NCBI GenBank assembly: GCA_938092065.1
Contig: CALKND010000017.1
Coordinates: 62,001 to 126,000, forward strand
DNA length: 64,000 nucleotides
DNA from: an uncultured Rhodospirillales bacterium
GTDB lineage: Bacteria; Pseudomonadota; Alphaproteobacteria; Rhodospirillales; JABHCV01
Direction of reading: 5' to 3'
Position numbers and translations under genes: made by a program. A model generated the notes under the pieces. It ran no database searches. It had not been told where the DNA came from and worked only from the letters and a program-made list of their open reading frames with translations. This document shows, piece by piece, positions 47,236 to 58,423 of the stretch. Positions within the stretch are counted from its first letter, which is position 1. Each line of letters starts with the position of its first letter.

Positions 47236-47870
47236 TAAAAATTCAGGCTGTTTTTGTTTAAACAAAAAAATATCTCGGGGTTTTACAGCCAGTTCTTAAT
47301 CGTTGTAGGGTTATTGAGAGTAGCAAGAAATTGAATACAATTCTGTGTAAATTAATCGCGTAATAAAACTTTAAAAGGCTGTGTTATGAGTTCTAAATGC
47401 AATTTTTAGCACTAGTCACTACTAGCAATAAATATGAGTTTCTTTTACTGTTTTTTATGAATGGAAGCTCTATAGATTATGCGTTTAAACATTGAAAAAT
47501 AAATATGAATGTCTAAACTGAATGATTGTCAAATAAACAGAAAATGCCATACCACTATTTTATTTAAAGCATTATACTAAACTGGTTTTTAAGAGGTTTC
47601 ATGGGGTCGTTATTTTTGTACCGTGCTATCAATAAAAAATCCTTTTCAATGGCAAACTCCCATGATATTTAATGTTTTGTTAGTCGTTTCAGAACGCTAA
47701 CCAACAATAGATTTGGCGTAGATTAAAGAACAACACATAACAACATCATTACACTTGCGGAGAAGTCATTGTGGCAGTGATCCGATGATCAAACCACTGC
47801 GTAAAAATGACTCTTACTAATTGTTATTATTACAAAATATATAATTTAAGGAACCAGTCGGATAGTTTGA
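47236..47870. other. AT-rich spacer upstream of the cox operon
   Basis: These 635 bases hold no ORF I can support. A 16-base palindrome TTTTGTTTAAACAAAA lies shortly after the DUF4167 stop. GCAGTG (47774-47779) and CACTGC (47795-47800) form a 6-bp hairpin about 70 bases before coxB. The coxB promoter must be in this region, but no clear FNR-, RegA- or FixK-type site was found by eye. Confidence 0.5.
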
Positions 47871-48710
47871 ATGAAATACAGATTTATTGTATCGTTGGTC
47901 ATATTCGCACTTTTCTCCAGCGGGATAGAAATTGCTTTTGCAGATCAGCCAGAACCATGGCAAATGGGGTTTCAGCCAGCAGCTACACCTGTTATGGAAC
48001 AAATACATAGCTTTCATGAATTGCTGTTGTACATATTAGTAGCAATTACCGTCTTCGTATTAGCTTTACTTGTTTACGTGAGTGTGCGGTTCAATGAAAA
48101 GGCTAATCCAGTTCCTTCAAAAACAACTCACAATACTTTGTTGGAAGTTGCATGGACTGTTGTTCCCATAGTTATTTTGGTTGTTATCTCAGTGACTTCA
48201 CTAAAACTTTTGTACTTTATGGACAAAACTCATAATCCTGAAATGACACTGAAAGTTATTGGTCACCAATGGTATTGGCAATATGAATACCCAGATGATG
48301 GTGGTTTCACATTCGATAGTTTTATGGTTGCTGATAACGACCTTCAAGAAGGCCAGCCGCGTATGTTGACCGTTGATGAAGAAGTGGTTCTTCCTATTAA
48401 TACTGACATCCGCATTCTAGTTGCATCTGAGGATGTGATACATAATTGGGCTGTCCCATCATTTGGTATCAAGATTGACTTACTTCCCGGACGGATCAAT
48501 GAAACTTGGGTCCGGATTAACCGTGAAGGAGTATTTAAGGGACAGTGTTCAGAACTATGCGGCGCTAATCATGGTTTCATGCCGATTTCTGTTAGGGCCG
48601 TATCAAAAGAAGCCTACAAAATTTGGGTTAAAGAGGCTCAAGAAGAATATGCAAAAGTTGGCAATCATAACGTTCGTGTTGCTGAAGTATTTAACTCAAT
48701 ACCCCAATAA
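47871..48710 (+). CDS. coxB: Cytochrome c oxidase subunit II
   Basis: The 279 residues begin with a signal-like segment ending near AFAD (about residue 24). Two membrane helices (about 47-70 and 92-113) follow, then a periplasmic cupredoxin domain. The CuA ligands are in CSELCGANHGFM: Cys226, Cys230, His234 and Met237, with the upstream His in VIHNW. The GHQWYWQYEYPD block is the electron-entry patch. It receives electrons from cytochrome c and passes them to subunit I, encoded 72 bases downstream. Confidence 0.97.
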   Translation: MKYRFIVSLVIFALFSSGIEIAFADQPEPWQMGFQPAATPVMEQIHSFHELLLYILVAITVFVLALLVYVSVRFNEKANPVPSKTTHNTLLEVAWTVVPIVILVVISVTSLKLLYFMDKTHNPEMTLKVIGHQWYWQYEYPDDGGFTFDSFMVADNDLQEGQPRMLTVDEEVVLPINTDIRILVASEDVIHNWAVPSFGIKIDLLPGRINETWVRINREGVFKGQCSELCGANHGFMPISVRAVSKEAYKIWVKEAQEEYAKVGNHNVRVAEVFNSIPQ

Positions 48711-50381
<1,671 letters not shown>

Positions 50382-50411
50382 CGGCATAACGGTATAGGGA
50401 CGCAGAGACAT

Positions 50412-51023
50412 ATGAGGACCTCCAACCGTAAAAATACCAAGACTGCACTCACATTGTTATGCCTTGCAGGCGGAATGGTTGGCCTTGCCTTTGCATCTGT
50501 TCCTCTCTACCAGCTATTTTGTCAGGTTACTGGTTATGGTGGCACTACGGTTACTGCAACAATAAAACCGACTGAAGCGGTTGCTGTGGATGCCCCAATA
50601 ATTACAGTTTTATTTGATTCTAACGTTGATGCGTCTTTGCCATGGAGTTTTACTCCCGACCAAAACAAAATTAAGGTTCGTTTAGGTGAGGAAAGTCTAG
50701 CCACCTATACGGTGAAAAACTGGGGTAATAGTGATATCATTGGCAACGCTACGTTTAACGTTACACCGCATAAGGCTGGGCAATATTTCCAGAAAATCGA
50801 ATGCTTCTGTTTTACAGAACAAAAGCTAGTTCCTGGCCAAGAAATTTCCATGCCAGTATCATTCTTTGTTGATCCGGAAATTTTGGAGGATTCCAGTGCA
50901 ATGGATGTTAGGGATATTACCCTATCATATACGTTTTTTCGGACTCCTGCTGACAAGGAAGTACAAAATAAGTCGAGTAAAATGGTAAACAGGCCTACAA
51001 TAATAAAAGCGTCGAAAATTTAG
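50412..51023 (+). CDS. ctaG: Cytochrome c oxidase assembly protein CtaG (Cox11)
   Basis: This 203-residue protein has one N-terminal membrane helix (about 12-32) and a periplasmic immunoglobulin-like domain with the copper-binding CFCF (Cys131, Cys133). VPLYQLFCQVTGYGG after the helix is the Cox11 signature and supplies another conserved Cys. It delivers copper to CuB of subunit I. The gene lies between coxA and coxC in the standard order. Confidence 0.96.
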   Translation: MRTSNRKNTKTALTLLCLAGGMVGLAFASVPLYQLFCQVTGYGGTTVTATIKPTEAVAVDAPIITVLFDSNVDASLPWSFTPDQNKIKVRLGEESLATYTVKNWGNSDIIGNATFNVTPHKAGQYFQKIECFCFTEQKLVPGQEISMPVSFFVDPEILEDSSAMDVRDITLSYTFFRTPADKEVQNKSSKMVNRPTIIKASKI

Positions 51024-51041
51024 TTTAGCGGAGAATAACTC

Positions 51042-51836
51042 ATGTCGAGCGAAGCAAAAACTCACCCCTATCATATGGTGAAGCCTAGCCCATGGCCTGT
51101 TGTTAGTACATTTGGTACTTTCTTAATGGCGATTGGTGGAATTTGGTACATGCAGGAAGGTCCATTGTGGTTGTTCTTGCTTGGCTTAGCCATTGTCTTG
51201 TGCTGCATGTTTGGCTGGTGGCGCGATGTCGTCAGTGAAGCCCAGAACGGTGTTGATCATACCGAAGTAGTTCAGCATGGGTTGCGCGTGGGTATGGTAT
51301 TGTTTATCGCTTCAGAAGTGATGTTTTTTGTTGCTTTTTTCTGGGCATATTTTAACTCAAGCGTTCCGGCATTGAGTCAAGCTGCAAATGAAGTTTGGCC
51401 ACCAGAAGGAATTGAAACGGTGTACACTTGGGGACTGCCGTTCATTAACACTGTGATATTGCTCTCATCGGGTGTCACTTTAACAATGGCTCATCATGGA
51501 CTTCGCGAGGGCAATAGTGGCAAGTTAAAAATGTGGCTTTTGTTTACTGTGCTGCTGGGCTTTATTTTTCTTGGCTTGCAAATGTTTGAATATGGTGAAA
51601 CAGCTTTTGCCTTCACTGACGGCATTTATCCCTCTACTTTTTTCTTGGCAACAGGCTTCCATGGCTTTCACGTTTTCGTTGGTGCCGTGTTCCTAACCGT
51701 TTGTTTATATCGGGCTAGCAAAGGTCACTTCACGCCGAAGCAGCATGTCGGCTTCGAAGCAGCTGCATGGTACTGGCATTTTGTCGATGTAGTCTGGATC
51801 TTTTTGTTCATATGGATCTACTGGTGGGGTAGCTAA
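51042..51836 (+). CDS. coxC: Cytochrome c oxidase subunit III
   Basis: This 264-residue, seven-helix subunit starts with HPYHMVKPSPWPV (residues 7 on). RVGMVLFIASEVMFFVAFFWAYF, TGFHGFHVFVGAVFL and the C-terminal AAWYWHFVDVVWIFLFIWIYWWG are family landmarks. It stabilises subunit I. It lies 18 bases after ctaG and closes the canonical part of the cox operon. Confidence 0.96.
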   Translation: MSSEAKTHPYHMVKPSPWPVVSTFGTFLMAIGGIWYMQEGPLWLFLLGLAIVLCCMFGWWRDVVSEAQNGVDHTEVVQHGLRVGMVLFIASEVMFFVAFFWAYFNSSVPALSQAANEVWPPEGIETVYTWGLPFINTVILLSSGVTLTMAHHGLREGNSGKLKMWLLFTVLLGFIFLGLQMFEYGETAFAFTDGIYPSTFFLATGFHGFHVFVGAVFLTVCLYRASKGHFTPKQHVGFEAAAWYWHFVDVVWIFLFIWIYWWGS

Positions 51837-51980
51837 AGTATTCAGTAAAAGTTGCCTAATAATGAAGGGTTTAAACGCAAATATTTTTTGATGCTAATCT
51901 CTTCTTCTCTTCTAACTCGTCCGCTTATATATTGTAGATAGCCAGACTGGAAATTTTCCCAGAAACGGGACATATAAAAA

Positions 51981-52094
51981 ATGATGACGGATACTTCAAA
52001 ACCTAAGCGTAAAATAAATCGGTGGTTTTTCGTTGTGTTGGCCTTGGTCGCATCTTTTATGTACTTTAGCATCATTTATAAATTCGCAATTTGA
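51981..52094 (+). CDS. 37-residue membrane protein, possibly CoxF-like
   Basis: A short ORF starts at the ATG at 51981 (a second ATG follows at once) and ends with TGA at 52092. It codes for a basic N-terminus (KPKRKINR) followed by one hydrophobic helix (WFFVVLALVASFMYFSIIYKF). GGGA lies about ten bases upstream. The next gene, DUF420, starts nine bases after its stop. The layout resembles tiny single-helix proteins (CoxF type) encoded in alphaproteobacterial cox operons, though those usually lie before ctaG. The identity is inference; its being a gene is supported by spacing and composition. Confidence 0.6.
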   Translation: MMTDTSKPKRKINRWFFVVLALVASFMYFSIIYKFAI

Positions 52095-52103
52095 TTCGAT
52101 CGT

Positions 52104-52541
52104 ATGCCAATAATTGAGATTGCTCAACTACCCCATGTACTAGCAGTTATTAACTGCGTAACGGTAGTTTTGCTGCTGGCTGGGTATAGCTACATCCGCT
52201 CAGGTGATATTAAGTCGCATCGTGCATGCATGTTAGCTTCGGTAAGCATGGCAATTCTATTTTTGGTGATCTATACTTATTATCATTTGAATGCTGGATT
52301 AGCGAAGTTCGGTGGCGAGGGAGTTATTCGCCCCATATATTTTACTATTCTTATCCTCCATGTAATAGGAGCAATCGCTTTAGTGCCGGTTGTCCCGCTG
52401 ACGCTTTTGAGAGCTGTGCGGGAACGCTTTGACGCTCACAGGCTCCTCGCTCGCTGGACTTGGCCATTGTGGATGTACGTTTCCGTTTCGGGTGTCGTTG
52501 TCTACGTAATGGCTATACACATCTATCCTTACGCGGGCTGA
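52104..52541 (+). CDS. DUF420 family membrane protein
   Basis: This 145-residue protein has four predicted membrane helices. PHVLAVINCVTVVLLLAGYSYIRSGDIKSHRACML, YTYYHLNAG, HVIGAIALVPVVPLTLLRA and RWTWPLWMYVSVSGVVVYVM match DUF420, with several conserved histidines in the helices. The Gram-positive member CtaM is needed for heme-copper oxidase activity. Its stop is one base before the ATG of the oxidase-like gene, so the two are very likely translated together. Inference: an assembly or heme-handling partner for one of the oxidases here. Confidence 0.85.
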   Translation: MPIIEIAQLPHVLAVINCVTVVLLLAGYSYIRSGDIKSHRACMLASVSMAILFLVIYTYYHLNAGLAKFGGEGVIRPIYFTILILHVIGAIALVPVVPLTLLRAVRERFDAHRLLARWTWPLWMYVSVSGVVVYVMAIHIYPYAG

Positions 52542-52542
52542 T

Positions 52543-53946
52543 ATGCAGTTTGGCACTAAACGTCAGTCAACCACTTTCCCCGGGTTGCGTGGGTGGGCGG
52601 GGCTTGCAATTTTGTCGCTAGCCCTTGCCGGTGTTTTCGCATTATTGCTTGCCGTGTCCCGTATCCCTGGCGTCGAAAATACTTTGCTGTGGCCACTGGA
52701 CTTCTTTAACAAGGGTCTAGTAATTCATGTTGTGTTTTCCTTTATAGTCTGGTTCCTATCTGTTTTTGGTGCAATCTTAAGTATTGCAACGGTCCGTTTG
52801 GGAGGTGTCTCAGGCCTACTTGAAAAAATTCTACTTATCATTGCATATGCTAGTACTGTCATGCTATTTGCGCCGTCGTTTATGAACAGGGGAGAAGCAA
52901 CCTTAAATAATTATATTCCGGCAATCACTGACCCCCTCTACTACAGTGGGCTTGTCGCTTTGGGTGGTTCCTTGGGCATTATGGCTTTGCGGTTGCTGGT
53001 GGCTTTTTCAACTAGTGCAGGGCGGTGGCGACAACCTTTTTGTTTTGGAGCGTTAGTTGCAGCATTTTTGTATCTTCTAGCCCTAGCTGTCTTCACTGTT
53101 ACAGGCGTAAGCCTCGCAGGAGAAGATTTTTCCTACGAATTCAACGAAGCGATGTTTTGGGGCGGTGGACACACGCTTCTATACGTCAATCTTTCCTTAC
53201 AGTTTATTGCGCTTGGAACATTGCTTTCACTGGTGACAGGCACAAGTTGTTCTGTGTATGGGAAGTCAACGACGATGGCCTATGTTTTACTTGCTGCTAC
53301 GGCTACGTTGGGCCTTTACGTAACTATTTCCTACGCTCCGGACCACGATTTGTATTGGTCGCTATTCACTAATCTGCAATTTGGCATGGCCATACCAAGT
53401 TTGTTATTTGGCTTTCCTCTTCTCATGTCCATTATCTCGGTTCGCAAAACTAATGGCCATTTGCCGTGGCACCAACCAGTTTTTTTATGTCTTGCCCTAT
53501 CGCCAGTTGTCTTTGCTGCAGGTGGGCTCCTCGGCTTGTTCGTTGATGGTGCAGACACCCGAACCCCAGCCCACTATCATGGCGTTATTGCTGGGATAAA
53601 CCTCAGTTTTATGGGTTTGTTCTATGGCTTGTTTTTGCCCCTGTTGGGTCGTGATTTAAAACCATCACGCGCAGTGAACGCTCAGGTTTGGATGTATGGT
53701 GGAGGACAGTTGCTGGCAAGCCTTGGCTTATTTATGGCTGGGGGCTATGGCACTCCACGCAAAATTGCTGGTGAGGCTCAGAACTTAAATGAAATTGGTG
53801 CTGTAGTGGGTATGTACTTAAACGGTATTGGCGCTTTGATTGCCATTTCTGGTGGAGTCATGTTCATTTGGATGATCGCACGCTCCCTGTTACGATCCCC
53901 GCAACAGTCAGTTGAGACTTCTATAGATAATAATAAAACTTTTTAA
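52543..53946 (+). CDS. Divergent heme-copper-oxidase-like subunit I protein
   Basis: This 467-residue protein has about 12 hydrophobic segments. Features seen: His62 in helix II (VIHVVFSFIVWFL), GGGHTLLY giving His210 and Tyr214 in an HxxxY spacing, PDHDLYW with His268, and HYHGVIAGINLSFMG with His344 and His346. These match the order of helix II, VI, VII and X ligands of the heme-copper superfamily. The expected His-His of helix VII is replaced by Asp-His-Asp. It resembles B- or C-type families more than CoxA. Alternatives: an oxygen reductase with altered CuB site, a nitric oxide reductase-like enzyme, or a non-catalytic heme protein. No subunit II follows it. Confidence 0.65.
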   Translation: MQFGTKRQSTTFPGLRGWAGLAILSLALAGVFALLLAVSRIPGVENTLLWPLDFFNKGLVIHVVFSFIVWFLSVFGAILSIATVRLGGVSGLLEKILLIIAYASTVMLFAPSFMNRGEATLNNYIPAITDPLYYSGLVALGGSLGIMALRLLVAFSTSAGRWRQPFCFGALVAAFLYLLALAVFTVTGVSLAGEDFSYEFNEAMFWGGGHTLLYVNLSLQFIALGTLLSLVTGTSCSVYGKSTTMAYVLLAATATLGLYVTISYAPDHDLYWSLFTNLQFGMAIPSLLFGFPLLMSIISVRKTNGHLPWHQPVFLCLALSPVVFAAGGLLGLFVDGADTRTPAHYHGVIAGINLSFMGLFYGLFLPLLGRDLKPSRAVNAQVWMYGGGQLLASLGLFMAGGYGTPRKIAGEAQNLNEIGAVVGMYLNGIGALIAISGGVMFIWMIARSLLRSPQQSVETSIDNNKTF

Positions 53947-54102
53947 CCTATAATAAAAGTTTCTTTGTTTATTAACGTATGGCTTTGAATGTGTTAACAG
54001 CTTCGTCATTGGTAGACTTGACTTAAATATTTCTGAATGCCAATTGTTTGGAGTTTATGGTGTGTAATTTTACGACAATATCAAGACCTGATTGCTGAGC
54101 GG

Positions 54103-55464
54103 ATGATTTTAAAAAGTTTATTGACTGCAGCGGCGCTAAGCGCTGGAATTTTATTGTCAGCTAATTTTGTATTAGGGTCGACAAAAAAACTTGTTACTAA
54201 TAGTGCCAGTAAGCAATTTTCAACTCTTATGATAGCTCCTTTTTCGCTTGGTAATTCAGCGGCTGCTGCCACTCTTGTGACTCGCTCGCCGGAGGTTGCT
54301 TTTAATTATATAACACAAGCGCAAGACCTCACTTATAAGTTCAGTGTTCAAGCTAGTCGTGGTGAAACACTGAGCGATATACTAAATAGAACTGGAGTTT
54401 CAAGTAAAGATAGAGCAAGCGCTATTAGGTCTTTGAAAAAAGTTTTTAAGCCTTCAAGGCTGCGCCAAGGACAAACAGTCAGTGTTACTTTTCAAACTGA
54501 TCCTGAGACCCTCTCAGACACCAGACATGCCTCACCTGGTGATTTCCTGGAACTGTCTTTATTGCCAGACTTTGCTCATATAATTGTTGTTGAAAAAAAT
54601 GGGGATGATGAATTTAGTTCTAGTCACGAAAAGCGTCAGCTAACGACCCGGCTCGTGCGGGCCTCTAATACAATAAATCAAAGCCTATTCATGGCTGGTA
54701 AAAAAGTAAAGGTTCCTAGCTCAGTTTTGAGTGAATTGATACGTCTTTATTCTTGGGATGTGGATTTCCAACGCGACATTCGTTCTGGCGATGAGTTCGA
54801 GCTGATGTATGAACAATATTCTGATGCTCAAGGTAAGCTAGTCCACAGTGGCGATGTGATTTATGCCTCTTTGGAGTTAAGCGGTAAGGGCCATGCTATT
54901 TACCGTCACACCACAGCAAATGGTGATATTGATTACTTTGATGAAAAAGGTCAAAGTACAAAGAAAGAATTGATGCGAACTCCCATTGATGGAGCACGTT
55001 TATCATCGGGCTTTGGAAGGCGTAAACATCCAGTCTTGGGTTACAACAAAATGCACAAAGGACTAGATTTTGCCGCCCCGCGCGGTACCCCAATTTACGC
55101 GGCAGGTAACGGCACTATTAAATATGCTGGACGGAAAGGTGCCTATGGTAATTTTGTACTTATTAGCCACAATGCTACTTATTCGACTGCATACGCGCAT
55201 ATGAAGCGGATCAATACGGCCAAGGGTCGCCGCGTCAAACAGGGACAGGTCATTGGTTATGTCGGCACAACTGGGCGTTCTACTGGGCCTCACTTGCATT
55301 ATGAAATTCGTCGCTCTGGGCGTCAGGTTAATCCTTTAAAAGTTAAATTGCCCTCAGGACGCAAGCTTATAGGCCAAGAACTTACATCTTTCCAGAATAC
55401 TCGTGAGAAAATTGAGGCCCAATACGCCAAACAGGGGCAGTCGGTGAACCTAGCCTCGTATTAA
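54103..55464 (+). CDS. M23 family metallopeptidase (LytM-like)
   Basis: Counting from the ATG at 54103 gives 453 residues: a signal-like segment (about 3-25), an N-terminal region with a LysM/OapA-like fold (VQASRGETLSDILNRTGV), a linker domain, and a C-terminal peptidase at about 315-420. The zinc site shows HKGLDFAAPRGTP (HxxxD) and HLHYEIR (HxH). GAYGNFVLISH and AYAHMK are also typical. It probably cuts peptidoglycan cross-links or regulates amidases in the periplasm. All zinc ligands are present, so activity is likely. An upstream ATG at 54037 lacks a ribosome-binding site. Confidence 0.9.
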   Translation: MILKSLLTAAALSAGILLSANFVLGSTKKLVTNSASKQFSTLMIAPFSLGNSAAAATLVTRSPEVAFNYITQAQDLTYKFSVQASRGETLSDILNRTGVSSKDRASAIRSLKKVFKPSRLRQGQTVSVTFQTDPETLSDTRHASPGDFLELSLLPDFAHIIVVEKNGDDEFSSSHEKRQLTTRLVRASNTINQSLFMAGKKVKVPSSVLSELIRLYSWDVDFQRDIRSGDEFELMYEQYSDAQGKLVHSGDVIYASLELSGKGHAIYRHTTANGDIDYFDEKGQSTKKELMRTPIDGARLSSGFGRRKHPVLGYNKMHKGLDFAAPRGTPIYAAGNGTIKYAGRKGAYGNFVLISHNATYSTAYAHMKRINTAKGRRVKQGQVIGYVGTTGRSTGPHLHYEIRRSGRQVNPLKVKLPSGRKLIGQELTSFQNTREKIEAQYAKQGQSVNLASY

Positions 55465-55647
55465 TCCTTTTTTTCAAAAATTAAAGATGCTGGTCAAAAT
55501 GACTTTTAAGTATGTAAAAATTAGCAAAACAAGAGGCCTTCATTATTTCTATAAATAAGACGCCTGTTTTACTTATTTTGTAAAATAAAGACGGATATTT
55601 CGATGGCCATTGGCTCCAAACGGCTGAGGTCATTTAATATTAGAATT

Positions 55648-58239
55648 TTAGCTAGTGTTAGCCTTTTCACCATTAATGGTTAGGCCATCTTTGTCTGTTG
55701 AAATCTTGACCTTGCTACTATCTTTAATACTACCTCTTAAGATCATTCCAGCTAGAGAATTTTGTAGATTTCTTTGAATAACCCGCTTTAATGGCCGTGC
55801 TCCATAGACTGAATCATAGCCAGTATCGGCCAGCCAGGCTTGAGCTTTGTTATCAAGAACAAGCGTAATGCCTTTGTCTTCCATAAGTTTTTCTAGGCTG
55901 GCAAGCTGGATATGAAGAATATCGTTCATATGCCCACGGAATAGGCGGTGAAACAGTATAACTTCATCCAAACGATTAAGGAACTCTGGCCGGAATGAGG
56001 CGCGTACCACGTCCATTACCTGGGTCCTGACTTCATTACTGTCGTGTCCTTCATTCTGTGCAGCGAGCACATCACCACCCAAGTTTGAAGTCAGCACTAT
56101 TATGGTGTTAGTAAAATCAACAGTTCGGCCATGACCGTCGGTTAAGCGGCCATCATCAAGAACCTGTAACAATACATTGAAAGCATCTGGGTGGGCTTTT
56201 TCAACCTCGTCAAAAAGCACCACCTGATATGGTCTGCGTCGTACTGCCTCGGTTAGCGCACCTCCCTCGTCATAACCTACGTAACCGGGGGGTGCACCAA
56301 GTAAACGGGAGACGGCGTGTTTTTCCATGTATTCAGACATATCAATTCGCAGGAGGGCCTGCTCATCATCGAATAGGAATTCTGCTAATGCTTTGGTTAG
56401 TTCTGTCTTGCCAACACCTGTGGGGCCTAAGAACAGGAAGGAGCCAATAGGCCGGCTTGAATCTTGCAATCCAGCGCGTGCCCTTCTAACAGCATGCGAG
56501 ACCGCGCACAGAGCTTCTTCCTGGCCTATTACTCGTTGGCGTAGACTATCTTCCATGGATAAGAGCTTGTCACGCTCACCCTGCAGCATTTTGTCAACAG
56601 GGATACCAGTCCAACGTGAGACGATAGAGGCTACATGTTCGCTGGTCACAGATTCCTCCAGCACCTTGTTATTCTCTGCTGCCTCTGCATCACTAAGCTG
56701 TTTCTCTAATCTAGGGATTAGGTCATATTGAAGTTCACCTGCTTTTTCATGATGCCCCTCGCGTAGGGCACGGTCATAGGCTAGTCGGGCTTTTTCCAGT
56801 CGCTCCATCAGCCTGTTGGCATCCGCAAGAGCAGACTTCTCTAACATCCACTCTTTCGTCAGTATGGCCGAGCGGTCTTCTATGCCAACTAGTTCATCTT
56901 CAAGCTTGCCTAAGCGATCTTTTGAAGCATCGTCGTTTTCCTTTTTTAGGGCCTCACGTTCGATCTTTAACTGAATTATGCGACGATCGAGCTCATCTAT
57001 ATTTTCTGGTTTTGAATCTATTTCCATGCGGAGCCGTGAAGCTGCTTCATCGATAAGATCAATGGCCTTATCAGGTAGGAAGCGGTCAGAAATATAACGG
57101 TTGGAAAAGGTGGCGGCGGAAACGAGGGAGGCGTCTGCTATGCGAACACCGTGGTGTAGTTCATATTTTTCCTTAATGCCGCGTAGGATCGAAATGGTGT
57201 CTTCAACAGTTGGTTCGGAGACTAAGATAGGTTGGAAGCGTCGAGCCAACGCCGCGTCTTTTTCAACATACTTACGGTATTCATTTAAAGTAGTTGCACC
57301 AACACAATGCAACTCGCCACGTGCTAGTGCTGGTTTGACTAGGTTTGAGGCATCCATGGATCCCTCTGATGCACCTGCACCAACAAGCGTGTGCATTTCA
57401 TCAATGAAAAGAACAACCTCACCTTCAGCGGCCATAACTTCGTTAAGAACCGCTTTCAATCGTTCTTCAAATTCACCGCGAAACTTAGCCCCAGCTATAA
57501 GTGCACCAAGATCAAGCACCATAAGCTTCTTATCTTTTAAGTTTTCTGGAACATCCATACTAATAATGCGCTGAGCCAGGCCTTCAATGATGGCAGTTTT
57601 GCCAACACCGGGCTCGCCAATAAGTACGGGGTTATTCTTTGTGCGTCTGGAGAGAACTTGAATAGTACGCCGTATTTCTTCGTCGCGACCAATTACCGGA
57701 TCAATCTTTCCTTCAGCAGCATCAGCTGTAAGATCGCGGGCATATTTTTTCAGGGCGTCATAGGTATCCTCTGAGGTGGCGCTGTCGGCACGATGACCTT
57801 TACGTACATTCTTGATGGCCTTATTTAAGTTTTGTGCTTTGACACCTGAATCCGCAAGAGCCTTGGCGGCTGTGGTGCCCGTTGCTAGGACAAGAGCCAG
57901 CAATAATCTTTCAGCGGTAATAAATTTATCACCTGATTGTTCTGCAATCTGTTCAGCCTGTTCTAAAAGCTTCCCAGTTTCTTGGGACAAGTAAATCTGC
58001 CCAGTTACCCCGCCTTGAACATACGGCAACTTGGCCAGTTCCGCTTCTACATATTGAAGTCCTTTTTCTGCTTTACCACCGGCAGCTTCAATTAGGTTGG
58101 CAGCCAACCCATCTTTATCATCAAGAAGAACTTTCAGTAAATGCAGTGGAGTTAGTTGTTGATGGTTTGACCGTGTTGCCAACCCTTGCGCTGATTGAAT
58201 AAAGCCGCGGGAGCGCTCTGTATATTTTTCGAATTCCAT
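55648..58239 (-). CDS. clpB: ClpB disaggregase (AAA+ chaperone)
   Basis: This 863-residue chaperone has an N-terminal Clp repeat domain ([17 protein letters not shown]), AAA1 with Walker A GEPGVGKT, a coiled-coil middle domain (about 405-530), and AAA2 with GPTGVGKT. It resolves protein aggregates with DnaK. The ATG at 58239 matches the family start, but an in-frame ATG at 58314 has a better GGAG site and would add 25 residues. A sigma-32-like promoter lies just upstream of that. The gene is convergent with the M23 peptidase. Confidence 0.95.
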   Translation of the reverse strand: MEFEKYTERSRGFIQSAQGLATRSNHQQLTPLHLLKVLLDDKDGLAANLIEAAGGKAEKGLQYVEAELAKLPYVQGGVTGQIYLSQETGKLLEQAEQIAEQSGDKFITAERLLLALVLATGTTAAKALADSGVKAQNLNKAIKNVRKGHRADSATSEDTYDALKKYARDLTADAAEGKIDPVIGRDEEIRRTIQVLSRRTKNNPVLIGEPGVGKTAIIEGLAQRIISMDVPENLKDKKLMVLDLGALIAGAKFRGEFEERLKAVLNEVMAAEGEVVLFIDEMHTLVGAGASEGSMDASNLVKPALARGELHCVGATTLNEYRKYVEKDAALARRFQPILVSEPTVEDTISILRGIKEKYELHHGVRIADASLVSAATFSNRYISDRFLPDKAIDLIDEAASRLRMEIDSKPENIDELDRRIIQLKIEREALKKENDDASKDRLGKLEDELVGIEDRSAILTKEWMLEKSALADANRLMERLEKARLAYDRALREGHHEKAGELQYDLIPRLEKQLSDAEAAENNKVLEESVTSEHVASIVSRWTGIPVDKMLQGERDKLLSMEDSLRQRVIGQEEALCAVSHAVRRARAGLQDSSRPIGSFLFLGPTGVGKTELTKALAEFLFDDEQALLRIDMSEYMEKHAVSRLLGAPPGYVGYDEGGALTEAVRRRPYQVVLFDEVEKAHPDAFNVLLQVLDDGRLTDGHGRTVDFTNTIIVLTSNLGGDVLAAQNEGHDSNEVRTQVMDVVRASFRPEFLNRLDEVILFHRLFRGHMNDILHIQLASLEKLMEDKGITLVLDNKAQAWLADTGYDSVYGARPLKRVIQRNLQNSLAGMILRGSIKDSSKVKISTDKDGLTINGEKANTS

Positions 58240-58326
58240 TCGACTGAGAAACCTTTTTTTGTGACCGCGTTCCTTCGCGCCTATCTCCAGGCAAAAAGGG
58301 AGCACCTTATTCATTTTAACTCCGTT

Positions 58327-58355
58327 AATATGGTCTAAATTTTATACACCGCAAG
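58327..58355 (-). promoter_or_regulatory. Sigma-32-like heat-shock promoter of clpB
   Basis: On the minus strand CTTG (58355-58352) and CCATATT (58333-58327) are 18 bases apart. The alphaproteobacterial RpoH consensus is about CTTG, 17-18 bases, CYTATNT, so one position differs. Transcription would begin near 58320, leaving a leader of about 80 bases before the ATG at 58239. ClpB is a classic RpoH target, which supports the reading. Confidence 0.5.
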
Positions 58356-58423
58356 GGCTTTTAAACAAGTTAAGCATGTCCGGCTTGCTTGACAATTCAA
58401 TGACTTACGCGGATGTTTGATAA

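Noticed and set aside
57101-57574. 157-residue plus-strand ORF inside clpB
   Set aside because: It is the antisense of the AAA1 domain, and its composition mirrors the conserved codons of ClpB.
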